DNA of 64,000 nt from Bordetella sp. BOR01 (GTDB lineage: Bacteria > Pseudomonadota > Gammaproteobacteria > Burkholderiales > Burkholderiaceae_B): assembly GCF_019218885.1 (NCBI RefSeq), contig NZ_JAHUWT010000001.1:868001-932000 (forward strand), in the 5' to 3' direction. The notes beneath the pieces are model-generated. The model was not told the origin of the DNA, did no database searches, and worked only from the letters and a program-made list of their open reading frames with translations. Both the position numbers and the translations under genes were made by a program. This document shows, piece after piece, positions 1-9,132 of this stretch (positions within the stretch are counted from its first letter, which is position 1; every line of letters begins with the position of its first letter).

Positions 1-608
1 ATATACGAAGCCTGAAGTCGCTGGAAAGCCTGGCCGATTCAATCGAACGTGAGGCTGGGCCCATCAGTTCGCTGGTCGTTTCGGCGGCGGCGTTTCAAGA
101 CCGCTACGCCCCGGGCGATTTCCCGGAAGATGTCTTTCGCACCGTCATGGAAGTCAATGTGCAAGGTACATTCAATGCGAACCGGGCATTCGGGAACCGC
201 ATGGTCCAGAACGGCAAAGGCAACATCGTCAATATCGCCTCCACTGTGGCGCATGGCTCTTCGCCGTTGCACGCATATGGCCCGAGCAAAGCCGCGGTCG
301 TCAATCTGACGCGCAACTTTGCAAGCCAGTGGGGTCGTTTCGGCGTTCGAGTCAATTCCGTATCGCCCGGAACGACCGAGGTCGCTCGCGTGTTGCAACG
401 CCCGCCCGGCCGCTATGCGGCTGATTTCCGCGATCACATGGCTTTGGGCAGGCGTGTACAGCCCAACGAAGTCGCGGAAGGTGTGGAGTTCCTGGCGTCC
501 GATAGGGCGTCGGCCATAACGGGTGTCGATCTATTGATTGATGCCGGCTGGCTGGCTGCGAGTACCTGGGGGCTCTATGGCGGTGTTCCCAGGCCGTCCG
601 AAGGCTAG
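1..608 (+). CDS. SDR-family oxidoreductase, 3' part only
   Basis: The frame is open from base 3 and ends at TAG 606-608, so the beginning lies before the window. The visible part reads as the C-terminal two thirds of a classical short-chain dehydrogenase: VNVQGTFNANRAFG, the NIVNIAS strand with the catalytic Ser region, the catalytic YGPSK pair, VNSVSPGTTE, and the closing ITGVDLLIDAGW. The Rossmann glycine motif is missing because of the window edge. It probably oxidises or reduces an alcohol/ketone with NAD(P) in the cytoplasm. It converges on the minus-strand amidohydrolase 33 bases away, so it belongs to a different transcription unit. The family call is firm; the substrate is unknown. 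Confidence 0.85.
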   Translation, partial: IRSLKSLESLADSIEREAGPISSLVVSAAAFQDRYAPGDFPEDVFRTVMEVNVQGTFNANRAFGNRMVQNGKGNIVNIASTVAHGSSPLHAYGPSKAAVVNLTRNFASQWGRFGVRVNSVSPGTTEVARVLQRPPGRYAADFRDHMALGRRVQPNEVAEGVEFLASDRASAITGVDLLIDAGWLAASTWGLYGGVPRPSEG

Positions 609-641
609 TCCGCGGGCAGGCGCTCGAACCGCGGGCGAAGG

Positions 642-1688
642 TCAGTTTCGCCCGCCGCTTGGGCTCGTTTGTATCCGATAGAACGTACACGCGCTGCGCC
701 AGAACAAATCTGCCTTTTCAGATGCGCTTGCATGCTCTGCGATGCGCTGGAACGCATTCCAGCCGGCAGCATAGTCATATCCAACCTTGTCGGCCGGGAA
801 GTTGCTTTCGAACATGCAGCGTGACGGTCCAAAAGTCTCGATGCAATGTTCGATCCAGGGGCGCCACAACTCGGCCAATTCCGCCGATGAGGGCCGCGCA
901 TCGTGCCGACGGGTTCCCAGGCCTGACAGCGGCATGCCCAATCCACCCAGCTTCACCATGACATTCGGGCACGATGCCAACTCGCGGGTCGCAGTCGCCC
1001 ATTGGCGAAACACTTCCTGGTGCCGGCCTTCATAACATCCCAGCCCCAGGATGCCTCCGCAGTGGTTGAGGACAATAGGCGTATCGGGGAATGCCCGCGC
1101 AAGCGAAGTCAGTCTAGGAATCTGATGGAAATACAGCCATGCGTCGAAGCTCAGGCCCCGAGGATTCAGTTGTGCGAATCCCGCCCGGAAGGCCGCGCTG
1201 TCCAGTAGATCTTCACTGGTTGGATAGGCCGGATTCAATAAGGCTGGATCGGCGTCCCAGGCGGCAACGTGGCGAATTCCCCTGAAGCGACCTCCGACCG
1301 CAGCAGGGCCGCCTGCGGTATCGATATGCGCTTGCAATACAGCTTGCACGGCCTGTCCCAGGCAGAGGTCGGCGAAACCCACAATGGCTGCACACACGCG
1401 GGCATTTCCGTATATGCCGCTAGCGCACATCGCCGCCACGCCATTGGCAAACTCTGTTTCGCCAACTGGCTTGAGGCTCTCGGGGCCTTCCTGGCGCTGC
1501 ATGGCCCGCGCTTGCACGTAAACCGTCGCGCGTACGTCATGGCCGGTACGGATGTCGGCCAGAAAATCATCCAGCAGGTACCTCAGGCTGGGCCGATCAT
1601 ATAGGTGATGATGCGCGTCGACGATCGGTTGCGCGGGGTCTATCGGTTCTTCCTGCCTGGCAATCAGGCCATGTGCCGCGTGCGTCAT
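642..1688 (-). CDS. Amidohydrolase family 2 (TIM-barrel metal-dependent hydrolase)
   Basis: A 348-residue protein with the amidohydrolase-2 signature near the N-terminus (IVDAHHHLYD, metal-binding His about 26-28). Later it has VLNHCGG and a C-terminal MFESNFPADK, where Asp is the usual last metal/catalytic residue. The family includes ACMSD-like decarboxylases and lactonases such as 4-sulfomuconolactone or 2-pyrone-4,6-dicarboxylate hydrolases, so hydrolysis or decarboxylation of a ring-cleavage-type acid is plausible. Its start overlaps the stop of the upstream carboxymuconolactone decarboxylase-like gene by 4 bases, so the two are translationally coupled. It is the last gene of the minus-strand set starting near 4.2 kb. 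The exact substrate cannot be read from the sequence. Confidence 0.85.
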   Translation of the reverse strand: MTHAAHGLIARQEEPIDPAQPIVDAHHHLYDRPSLRYLLDDFLADIRTGHDVRATVYVQARAMQRQEGPESLKPVGETEFANGVAAMCASGIYGNARVCAAIVGFADLCLGQAVQAVLQAHIDTAGGPAAVGGRFRGIRHVAAWDADPALLNPAYPTSEDLLDSAAFRAGFAQLNPRGLSFDAWLYFHQIPRLTSLARAFPDTPIVLNHCGGILGLGCYEGRHQEVFRQWATATRELASCPNVMVKLGGLGMPLSGLGTRRHDARPSSAELAELWRPWIEHCIETFGPSRCMFESNFPADKVGYDYAAGWNAFQRIAEHASASEKADLFWRSACTFYRIQTSPSGGRN

Positions 1689-2266
1689 GCCGTTGGACCG
1701 GTGGCGGGGAACCGCGGATCCTCGAGTTCCGGGGCAATATTTTCCGGAATGCCCAGTTCGAACGCGTTGAGCGTCAAAGCCACAAGGCAGTAATAGCCCA
1801 GTACACCAACGAGTTCAACCACGCCCGGCTCTCCCAGGATGCAAACGCCCTGGTCGTAGAGTTCTTGCGGAACTTGTCCGCTTGCCAGCAGCACGGTTGA
1901 AAAATCGTAAACGACACGTTGCCGCTCACAATCAAAATCCGGCACGCGGCGCGCGGCGATATCCGCAATCACGCCTGCATTCAGGCCGGCTTTCAGGCCA
2001 AGTGCTTTATGCGCAGTCCATTCATGGTGCGAGGTCCAGTGGCGGCCGCACACAAGAATCGCAAGTTCGGTCAGCCGTGGCTCGAGCGATGTGCCAAAGC
2101 GCAGCAGCTCTCCAAGCTTCTGAGCGCGCCGAGCCAATTCGGGGCTGCGCAACCATCCGATCATGGGCGCCGGTACTCTGCCCCTGGGGCCTGACACGGC
2201 CTCGGCGCATACCGCTGCTTGCTCCGCTGTCAGCGCCGCCTGTGGCACCATTTCGATCCTGGACAT
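1685..2266 (-). CDS. Carboxymuconolactone decarboxylase (CMD) family protein
   Basis: I place the start at the ATG ending at 2266 (MSRIEMVPQ) because AGGAGG sits seven bases upstream; a TTG eight codons further out has no comparable site. The 193-residue product has the AhpD/CMD-like helical core, with RLTELAILVCGRHWTSHHEW and an AHKALGLKAGL helix. The CxxC pair of the peroxidase-type members is absent, so lactone/decarboxylase-type or unknown chemistry is more likely than thiol peroxidase activity. It overlaps the downstream amidohydrolase by 4 bases. A second, longer CMD-like gene lies 1 kb upstream, which suggests the pathway uses two members of this fold. Confidence 0.8.
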   Translation of the reverse strand: MSRIEMVPQAALTAEQAAVCAEAVSGPRGRVPAPMIGWLRSPELARRAQKLGELLRFGTSLEPRLTELAILVCGRHWTSHHEWTAHKALGLKAGLNAGVIADIAARRVPDFDCERQRVVYDFSTVLLASGQVPQELYDQGVCILGEPGVVELVGVLGYYCLVALTLNAFELGIPENIAPELEDPRFPATGPTA

Positions 2267-2356
2267 TGCCCGCCTCCTGGGTGTTGTCAACTCGCAGGGC
2301 CAAGAATTTCCGCGCCTGGGCGGATGCCGTCGCCAGCGAATCTGGATAGCACCGCA

Positions 2357-3184
2357 TTACATTCCCGGCCGCGCCGCCGTCAATCCGCCATCAACCACCA
2401 GCTGGGTTGCCGTGATATAGCGTGCTTCGTCGCTGGCAAGAAAGAGCACCGCGTTGGCTACGTCCCATGCGTCGCCCATGTGCCCCATGGGAACACTGGC
2501 ATGTCGTTTCGCAATCAGCGATTGGGCATCTGCTGCCCCCAACTGCTTGACCAACCGGTGTTCGACGAGAGGCGTATGCATGGTGCCCGGAACGACCGTG
2601 TTGACTCGGACGCCTTTCTTGACATAGGCAATCGCCGTCGAGCGGCCGAACGCGATAACGCCCGCTTTGGAAGCTGCGTAGGCGGCACTGACGCGGCCTT
2701 CGACTGGAAAGCTCATGCAGCCTATGCTGGACACATTCACGATGGCGCCACCATTTCCGCTTGCGGCGAATTGCCGTTCCATCACCGGAAGCACATGCTT
2801 GCATCCCAGAAAGGCAGTCTTGAGATTGAGGTCCATCTGCGCATTCCACGTCTCTTCGCTCATTGCGACGGGGTCGCCTGGCGCGCTGCCTCCTACGTTG
2901 TTGACGAGTATGTCGATGCGTCCATGCCGCCGGACACAATCGTCGACGGCCGCCTGGACGTCCTCGCTGCAAGTCAGGTCGCAGGTGCGGCCTGTCCAAT
3001 GTGCCAATCCCTCTTTTCGCATAACGGCGGCGGAATCTGCCAGGGCATCAGGATTCACGTCTACGCCATAGATTGTTGCACCTTGCCGCGCCATGAGCAC
3101 AGCTGTCGCCTTGCCGTTACCCCAGCCTTCACCCACGGAGCCAGCCCCCGCAATGAATGCCACTTTTCCTGTTAAGTCATGCAT
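2357..3184 (-). CDS. SDR-family NAD(P)-dependent oxidoreductase
   Basis: A 275-residue classical SDR: a glycine-rich cofactor loop (AGAGSVGEGWGNG, wider than the usual TGxxxGxG), a DxxP-type acidic residue after strand 2 (GVDVN, favouring NAD), DILVNNVGG, VNVSSIG with the catalytic Ser, the YAASK catalytic pair and VNTVVPG. It ends with the usual C-terminal ITATQLVVDGG. It sits between the two CMD-like genes of this minus-strand set (gap 44 to the upstream one, 90 to the downstream one). It probably oxidises a hydroxylated intermediate. The unusual GEGWG loop also occurs in SDRs annotated as glucose/cyclohexanol-type dehydrogenases, but the substrate is not determined here. Confidence 0.88.
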   Translation of the reverse strand: MHDLTGKVAFIAGAGSVGEGWGNGKATAVLMARQGATIYGVDVNPDALADSAAVMRKEGLAHWTGRTCDLTCSEDVQAAVDDCVRRHGRIDILVNNVGGSAPGDPVAMSEETWNAQMDLNLKTAFLGCKHVLPVMERQFAASGNGGAIVNVSSIGCMSFPVEGRVSAAYAASKAGVIAFGRSTAIAYVKKGVRVNTVVPGTMHTPLVEHRLVKQLGAADAQSLIAKRHASVPMGHMGDAWDVANAVLFLASDEARYITATQLVVDGGLTAARPGM

Positions 3185-3228
3185 GTGAAATTTTCCGGTA
3201 TGTATTCATAAGGGCTTATCGGTATGGG

Positions 3229-4224
3229 CTAACCAAGCTTCTGCAACGCCTCTGCACCCAAGATGTACCCTTCCAGCCCGATCAGGACAGCCAGCTGGAA
3301 TACGGTCAGGATTTCATCGCGCGTTGCTCCGTGCTCAAGGGCGTGGCGAATGTGCATCGCGAGGCCGGGGCCATACATGTGCGTCACAGAGCAATCGATC
3401 GCGATATAGATGAATTCCCGCTCTTTGGGCGTCAGCGCGCCCTGTTTCCAGGGCACCATGGTAAGTTCCGAGAGCGCCCGGGAGTAGGCCGGCAGGAACT
3501 GCGCAATGGTGTCGCGTTGCTCGCTCCAGAAGCCGCGTGTCTTGAGAAAATCGTCCCGAACCGCTTCGAGGTCCGGCAACATTTCCGGAGGCTCCGCCTC
3601 TTCGCCGCGGCCAGCTTTCCTGAGTTCGTCCTGAAGAATCGGCAGCGAAAAATACATGCTGTGATTGCTCAGGCCAACGATGGACACCAAGACGTCCAGG
3701 ACATCCCCGTCCGAGGCGCCGGCGGCCCGAGCTCTTTTGGTATGACGACCGATTGCCTGGGCATTGACTGCAGAGGCAGAAGCGTGAACCGCAAGCAGCA
3801 CAAGTTCCTTCATGCGCACAGACAGATGTTCGGCGGCCATCACGGTTCGCCAAAGCCGTGACGCTGCTTCGAACGAGGCGGGGCTCTCGCTGCGCAGGTA
3901 TCTGGCCACGGCGGGATCGTCAAAGATCTCGCTCATCTGTGCCAGGCCGGCCGGACCAGCGATGCGCTGCGTGCCAGTAAATGGGAAGCCGTGAGGGGCA
4001 TGCTTGTATGCCTCGATAGCAGGAGTGGCTGAAAAATCAGTGTAAAAGCCGCCAGCTACTACCGGGTAGACCTCAGACTGGAAAGGTGCCTTGCAGCTTG
4101 CGCAATAAGCCAGTCTTCCCGTTCCAGAATGCGCAAGAATCCAGATAACTACCCATGGCCGGCACACAACCACCGTGCCATGCGGTCTTTGCACTTGACG
4201 CAAGATTCCTTGTCGCGCAACCAC
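3229..4224 (-). CDS. Duplicated-CMD-domain protein with N-terminal Cys-rich extension
   Basis: 331 residues from a GTG at 4224. Two CMD/AhpD-like repeats are visible: one around residues 125-185 (KELVLLAVHASASAVNAQAI) and one around 255-325 (LTPKEREFIYIAIDCSV). Neither has the CxxC peroxidase pair. The first ~60 residues are unusual: Cys21, then YCASCK (Cys41, Cys44), which could bind metal or be an artefact of a wrong start. No convincing ribosome binding site precedes the GTG, so the start is uncertain and the conserved part may begin near residue 65. It is divergent from the flavin monooxygenase gene 73 bases away, so a shared promoter region is likely. The gene leads the minus-strand set that ends at 642. 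Confidence 0.7.
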   Translation of the reverse strand: MVARQGILRQVQRPHGTVVVCRPWVVIWILAHSGTGRLAYCASCKAPFQSEVYPVVAGGFYTDFSATPAIEAYKHAPHGFPFTGTQRIAGPAGLAQMSEIFDDPAVARYLRSESPASFEAASRLWRTVMAAEHLSVRMKELVLLAVHASASAVNAQAIGRHTKRARAAGASDGDVLDVLVSIVGLSNHSMYFSLPILQDELRKAGRGEEAEPPEMLPDLEAVRDDFLKTRGFWSEQRDTIAQFLPAYSRALSELTMVPWKQGALTPKEREFIYIAIDCSVTHMYGPGLAMHIRHALEHGATRDEILTVFQLAVLIGLEGYILGAEALQKLG

Positions 4225-4297
4225 GTTATACGAAACAGACCCCTACCTTAGAATCGTCGGCATGGGCGAGTAGCCGTGACAGAAACGGGAGATCGGA

Positions 4298-6079
4298 ATG
4301 TTGATTGACAGTGGGATTGAAGAGAATCCCGCAAAATTCGAGCAGTCGTCGGAAATGCAGCAAGTCAATAACTGGTTGAGGGCCTTCGAGCAGGCATTGC
4401 AGGCATGTGATCGGGAAGCTCTACTGTCGCTGTTCGCGGATGAGTGCTATTGGCGCGACATGCTGGCGTTCACCTGGAACATCACGCCGCACGAGGATCG
4501 GAAATCCATTGTCGATGGCCTTATCAAATACCAGCCCAAGGTAAACGCGCGAAACTTCAGCGTCGCTGAAGGGCGCACGCCGCCTCGCCAAGTCCGGCGC
4601 ACCGGCAACGAAGTCATTGAAGCGATATTCAGTTTCGAGACTGACGTTGCGCGCTGCCATGGCGTTCTACGGTTGCCGGTTCAGAGTGCGGATCGGGCAT
4701 GGGTGTTCTCAAGTTCGACGACAGAACTCAAGGGCCATGAAGAGCCGATCTTCGGGCGCCGGCCGACAGGTGCCGCCTACTCGCGCAACTTCGGTGCGGG
4801 GAACTGGTCCGACATGCGGGCCACGGAGCAGGCTTATGAAGGCCGCGAGCCGACGGTACTGATAATAGGGGGTGGTCAGGCTGGAGTCACGCTGGGTGCG
4901 CGGCTGAGGTTGCTTGGCGTTGACGCCCTGATCGTCGAAAAGACCCCGCAGGCAGGGCAGGTGTGGGCCAATCGCTATCATTCCCTGGCGCTGCACAACG
5001 AGGTCGCCATCAATCATTTTCCCTATATTCCATTTCCCCCGAACTGGCCAAAATATCTTCCCAAGGACATGCTGGCAGGATTCATCGGGTTCTACGCATG
5101 GGCCATGGAGTGCAATGTATGGGGCAATACCCGCTTTCTCAACGGCGACTACGATGAAGAGCAGGGCGTCTGGAACGCGACTGTGCGTCTGAACGATGGC
5201 ACAGAGCGAACGCTGCATCCGAAACACCTGGTATTCGCCAATGGCATCGCCGGCGGCAAGAAGATACCCGCTCTTCCTGGCTTGTCCGACTTCAAGGGCG
5301 AGGTGCTGCACACCGAGGACTACTACTCAGGCGGCGGGTACAAGGGGAAACGTGTCCTCGTCCTGGGAACGGGCACCAGCGGACACGATTGCGCCCAGGA
5401 CCTTCATGGCCACGGCGCCAGGGTAAAGCTGATCCAGCGCGGTTCCACCACCGTGGTAAGCGTGGCGGCCGCCGGGTTCAATAATGCGGTGCACTACCAG
5501 GAAAATATCCCCATCGAGGACGCTGATCTGATTGGCACGGCTCCTACGTTCCGGCTTCTGCAACGTGGCTATCAACTGAACGTCAAAAGGATGAAGGAGC
5601 ACGACAAGGAATTGCTTGAGGGCCTTCGCTCTCGCGGTTTCAAGGTCGATTTCGGGCCTGACGAGGCTGGCCATCAGATGAAGCTGCGCTCACGCCATGG
5701 CGGCTACTACCTGAATTGCGGATGCTCCGAGCTGATCGTAAGCGGCGATATCGGTCTGCTGCAATGGGAAAACGCGCAAAGATTCGTTGCCGAGGGTTTG
5801 TTAATGAATGACGGGCATGTGGAAAAAGCCGATCTGCTCATAGCCGCGACTGGCTACCATTCGCAAGAAGAGGTGGTAAGGCAGTTGCTGGGCGAAGAGA
5901 TTGCAAGAAAAACAGGGCCGATCTGGGGGGTGGGGCAAGACGGCGAGTTGCAAAACATGTTTGGCCCGACCCCGCAACAAGGCCTGTGGTTCTTGGGAGG
6001 CGGCTTGTCCCAGAATCGTGTCTATAGCCACTTTGTGGCAATACAGATCAAGGCGCGTGAACTTGGCCTGGTTCAGTAA
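4298..6079 (+). CDS. NTF2-like/flavin-containing monooxygenase fusion
   Basis: 593 residues. Residues about 20-165 form an NTF2/SnoaL-like domain (WLRAFEQALQACDREALLSL). Residues 185-593 form an FAD/NADPH flavoprotein with GGGQAG at 191-196, GTGTSG at 357-362, and between them F332-K-G...H-x3-Y342, matching the FMO fingerprint FxGxxxHxxx[YF]. The Trp typical of Baeyer-Villiger enzymes is replaced by Tyr. LLIAATGYH near the C-terminus is the usual ATG segment. It probably hydroxylates or oxygenates an organic substrate with NADPH and O2 in the cytoplasm. The divergent genes (CMD-like, SDR, amidohydrolase) would process the product. The ATG at 4298 follows a GGGAG-type site (cgggagatcgga). Confidence 0.88.
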   Translation: MLIDSGIEENPAKFEQSSEMQQVNNWLRAFEQALQACDREALLSLFADECYWRDMLAFTWNITPHEDRKSIVDGLIKYQPKVNARNFSVAEGRTPPRQVRRTGNEVIEAIFSFETDVARCHGVLRLPVQSADRAWVFSSSTTELKGHEEPIFGRRPTGAAYSRNFGAGNWSDMRATEQAYEGREPTVLIIGGGQAGVTLGARLRLLGVDALIVEKTPQAGQVWANRYHSLALHNEVAINHFPYIPFPPNWPKYLPKDMLAGFIGFYAWAMECNVWGNTRFLNGDYDEEQGVWNATVRLNDGTERTLHPKHLVFANGIAGGKKIPALPGLSDFKGEVLHTEDYYSGGGYKGKRVLVLGTGTSGHDCAQDLHGHGARVKLIQRGSTTVVSVAAAGFNNAVHYQENIPIEDADLIGTAPTFRLLQRGYQLNVKRMKEHDKELLEGLRSRGFKVDFGPDEAGHQMKLRSRHGGYYLNCGCSELIVSGDIGLLQWENAQRFVAEGLLMNDGHVEKADLLIAATGYHSQEEVVRQLLGEEIARKTGPIWGVGQDGELQNMFGPTPQQGLWFLGGGLSQNRVYSHFVAIQIKARELGLVQ

Positions 6080-6155
6080 GCAAGTATGGCTGGCGATGGC
6101 TCTTGGCCGGACCGTCGCCGGGCACCACGGCCTTTGGCCATGGAATCCAGCCCGT

Positions 6156-7124
6156 TTATTTGATCCGCTTTGCGACCGTACCCCAGAGGGCCATATCTTC
6201 ATCTATCCGCTGTGTGAATTCCTCCGAGGTACCCGTTACTGGCCGAAAATCCATTTCGGCTGCGCGCTGCTGAACAGCAGGCAGGGATGAAACTTCATTG
6301 AACGCATCGTTCAACTTGCCTGTCACGTCTTTCGGCATTCCTGCAGGCCCAAGCATGGCGTAGAACGCATAGACACTCATGCCTTTCAGCGCAGGAATCG
6401 AACCTTCTTCAAGCGTGGGAACATCGGGCAGCGACTTCACGCGTTGCTTGCCGGTGACGGCAATAGCATCGATTTTTCCTGCATTGATGAGCGGTGCCGC
6501 AGCGGCGGGAACAACGACTGCGAAATCAATGCTGCCGGCCATCAGTTCTCGTGCAACGTCCCCAGCGCCTTTATAGGGGATATGCGTCATCTTGATATCA
6601 AGCAGGCTTTGTATGTACTCGACGAGCAGGTGGCTGGGAGCGCCGGTTCCAGCCGAACCGAAGTTGATCGCGTTCGGATGGGCTCGTGCATATTCAACCA
6701 GCTCATCCACTGATTTTGCCGGGAAATCCTTCTTTACGGCCAGTACGGCGTCTGCCTCTGCTATTACCCCGATATGAGTGAAGTCGTGCTTGGGGTCGTA
6801 CGGCATGTCGCGAATCAGGGGGGCCTGGACTATTCCCCCGGTGGTAGCCAGCCAAAGGGTGTATCCGTCCGGGGCTGCATTTTGTACGTACCTTCCTGCC
6901 AGCTGTTCGTAGGCTCCCGCTCTGTTCTCAACGATCACCGGAGTTCCCAGTATTTTTTCCAGCTCGGCCGCGTAAATCCTGGCAATGGCATCAGCGCCCC
7001 CGCCAGCACTGAAACCCAGCACGAGTTTAATTGGCCTGGAAGGATATGTTTCGGCGTTCGTTGTGTTGCCGGCAAGCAATGCAGCGCATGACAATATCAC
7101 CGCCAATAGCCTTGTTCCGATCAT
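6156..7124 (-). CDS. Bug/TctC-family periplasmic substrate-binding protein (1)
   Basis: The start is set at the ATG ending 7124 because AGGAGA lies five bases upstream; 22 extra upstream codons have no such site. The 322-residue product begins with a Sec signal peptide (MIGTRLLAVILSCAALLAG...NAE), followed by the family lead YPSRPIKLVLGFSAGGGAD, VENRAGAYE, the ligand-loop pattern GSAGTGAPSHL and HIPYKGAGD. Bug proteins bind small carboxylates in the periplasm. No TctA/TctB membrane genes are nearby, so it is an orphan receptor that either feeds a transporter elsewhere or acts in sensing. A LysR gene lies upstream on the same strand. Confidence 0.92.
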   Translation of the reverse strand: MIGTRLLAVILSCAALLAGNTTNAETYPSRPIKLVLGFSAGGGADAIARIYAAELEKILGTPVIVENRAGAYEQLAGRYVQNAAPDGYTLWLATTGGIVQAPLIRDMPYDPKHDFTHIGVIAEADAVLAVKKDFPAKSVDELVEYARAHPNAINFGSAGTGAPSHLLVEYIQSLLDIKMTHIPYKGAGDVARELMAGSIDFAVVVPAAAAPLINAGKIDAIAVTGKQRVKSLPDVPTLEEGSIPALKGMSVYAFYAMLGPAGMPKDVTGKLNDAFNEVSSLPAVQQRAAEMDFRPVTGTSEEFTQRIDEDMALWGTVAKRIK

Positions 7125-7329
7125 GTTCGTCTCCTGGGCCTTGATATTTATTGCCATCCGGGAATCGCCGAAAATTCTCCGGATTTTCAATTTTCAGGAT
7201 AGCGGATAGGCACCGGCGAACGACAGCAAGCTGCACGGGAAACTGCTTTGCAGAGATTGCAAGAGTCCGTTTGCGCAGCCGCTGCGAAAGGGCAGGGCAG
7301 CCCGGTCGATGCGCGGTGCGCGGACGATA

Positions 7330-8262
7330 TCAGCGGCTTGGCAGAGAGCCCTGGCCGGCGTTTGCTTCGGGAGCGAACAACTGCACGAGGAAGTCGACAA
7401 AAACGCGTACCTTCAAGGGCAAGCGGTCGCGGTGTGGATACACAACGTAGAGGGACGTGTCCTGGTCGGTTGGGTAGGCTTCATAGTCGGATAGCACGGT
7501 TTGAAGCAATCCTTCCTGTACCGATTTGCGCACCATCCAGCCCTGCAGCATCACGAGGCCCAGCCCCCCTTTGGCGCCCGTGATCAGGGCAGCACTGTTC
7601 GATGTCCGCAAGCGGCCCGAAACAGGAGTGGAGATCAATTCGCTACCTTTGCGGAATCGCCATTCCTTCAGGTAGTTATGTTGCTGGTAAATCAGGCAGC
7701 TATGATGAACCAGATCTTCCGGCTTGCCGGGAATGCCGTGCCGCGCAAGATATCCAGGGCTTGCGCATACAACTCGCCGGCTTTCGCTCAGTTGTCTCGC
7801 CACCATGTTCGAATCGTCCAGCGTGCCGAGCCAGACGGCGACGTCCACGCCATGTGACAGGAGATCCACGCGCTCGTCAGTGAGTGCAATGTCGATCTCG
7901 ACATCCGGATACTGTTCAAAAAACAATGGAAGCGCGGGCACGATCACTTCGGCACCCGCCGACATGCGCGCGTGTACGCAAATCGACCCGCTGATTTTTC
8001 GTTGGTAAGCGTGGGCCGTTCTGCGAGCCAATTCCAACTGGCGCAACGCTGGCGCTACCGAAGCCAGATAAGTCTGGCCGGCTTCGGTGAGTACGAGGTT
8101 GCGCGTTGAACGCTTGAACAGGCGTACATCGATCGATTCTTCGAGGCTGCTGATTTGACGAGAAACGGAGCTGGTGGACATTCCGAGGCGTCGGCCAGCC
8201 TCTGAAAAACTGCCGGCCTCGGCCACAAATGTGAACACGCGGATTGCGGCAAGTTCATCCAT
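7330..8262 (-). CDS. LysR-family transcriptional regulator (1)
   Basis: 310 residues with the N-terminal winged helix-turn-helix at about 18-60 (FSEAGRRLGMSTSSVSRQ then LEESIDVRLFKRSTR) and a C-terminal periplasmic-binding-protein-like effector domain from about residue 90. The wHTH subgroup (MDELAAIRVFTFVAEAGSF) resembles the broad CrgA/DsdC-like class that often acts on neighbouring oxidoreductase genes. It lies on the same strand as, and between, a Bug gene (205 bases downstream) and an SDR gene (105 bases upstream), so the effector is probably the substrate handled by those genes. No clear operator was identified around it. Confidence 0.93.
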   Translation of the reverse strand: MDELAAIRVFTFVAEAGSFSEAGRRLGMSTSSVSRQISSLEESIDVRLFKRSTRNLVLTEAGQTYLASVAPALRQLELARRTAHAYQRKISGSICVHARMSAGAEVIVPALPLFFEQYPDVEIDIALTDERVDLLSHGVDVAVWLGTLDDSNMVARQLSESRRVVCASPGYLARHGIPGKPEDLVHHSCLIYQQHNYLKEWRFRKGSELISTPVSGRLRTSNSAALITGAKGGLGLVMLQGWMVRKSVQEGLLQTVLSDYEAYPTDQDTSLYVVYPHRDRLPLKVRVFVDFLVQLFAPEANAGQGSLPSR

Positions 8263-8367
8263 TCGCTACTCGCACTCTGATCAGTTGCTTGGGCACGCGC
8301 CTTGCCGCCGAGTATACGCTCTCGGCGCCAGCCGGAGCGCGTGCTGGTGCACGCGCCCCCTTGGCGG

Positions 8368-9132
8368 TTATTTCGGAATGAACGCGGCCCGGGTGCCGCC
8401 ATCCACGGGAAGTACGGTTCCGGTCACGTACTTGGCAGCATCGTCCAGGAAGAACAAGATTACCTTCGCGATATCATCCGGCTGGGCTATTCTGCCCAGA
8501 GGCGAGTCCCCAGAGGGTCTGTATCGAGCGGCACCCGAAGAGCCGCGCAAGGCGGATATCATCGGCGTGGCCACTGTGCCTGGCGCTACGGCGTTCACCA
8601 GCACGCCGCTACCTGCCAGCTCGACCGCAAACACACCGGCAAGTACATGTAGTGCTGCCTTGGTTGCCCCATAGAAACCGCCGCCCACTTTGGGCCGAAT
8701 GCCGGCGATGGATCCGACCAATACCACGCGCGCGGGGTTTTCGGCTGAGGCATCCTTTCTAAGCAGGGGAAGCGCTGCGCAGGTCGTCAGCCATGGGCCT
8801 TTGATATTGACGTCCATCATAAGGTCCACCTGATCTGGCGTGTGATCTTCCAGGCTGCCCGTGCCAAGTACACCGGCGGAACATATCAGCGCGTCGATCT
8901 TCCGCGTTTGTTGGTGGATGACGTCGAATGCTGCCCGTACGCTTTTCGCATCCGCGACATCGCATTTCACATAGGAAACAGCTCCAGATCCATCTTCAAT
9001 TGCCGCTTTTGCTTCTGGGCCGGGTTCGGCGCGGTCAAGCGCCCAGACTTTCCAGCCTTTTTCTTTAAGCCGGTTTGTCGTCTGCAAGCCAATGCCCGAT
9101 ACGCCACCCGTCACCACTGCAATCTTTGCCAT
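8368..9132 (-). CDS. SDR-family oxidoreductase (paralogue of the 22.6-kb SDR)
   Basis: A 254-residue classical SDR with TGGVSGIG at residues 8-15, ALDR after strand 2 (acidic, NAD-type), CSAG in place of the usual NNAG, a GSIAG serine strand, the YGATK catalytic pair and VNAVAPGTV. The C-terminal YVTGTVLPVDGG is standard. It shares several unusual segments with the SDR at 22614-23381: CSAGV, ARVV, the RPK-GGG loop before the catalytic Tyr, and SPLGR-AQP. The two are clearly closer to each other than to the other SDRs here and may act on related substrates. No strong ribosome binding site precedes the ATG ending at 9132. It is followed by the LysR gene on the same strand. Confidence 0.88.
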   Translation of the reverse strand: MAKIAVVTGGVSGIGLQTTNRLKEKGWKVWALDRAEPGPEAKAAIEDGSGAVSYVKCDVADAKSVRAAFDVIHQQTRKIDALICSAGVLGTGSLEDHTPDQVDLMMDVNIKGPWLTTCAALPLLRKDASAENPARVVLVGSIAGIRPKVGGGFYGATKAALHVLAGVFAVELAGSGVLVNAVAPGTVATPMISALRGSSGAARYRPSGDSPLGRIAQPDDIAKVILFFLDDAAKYVTGTVLPVDGGTRAAFIPK

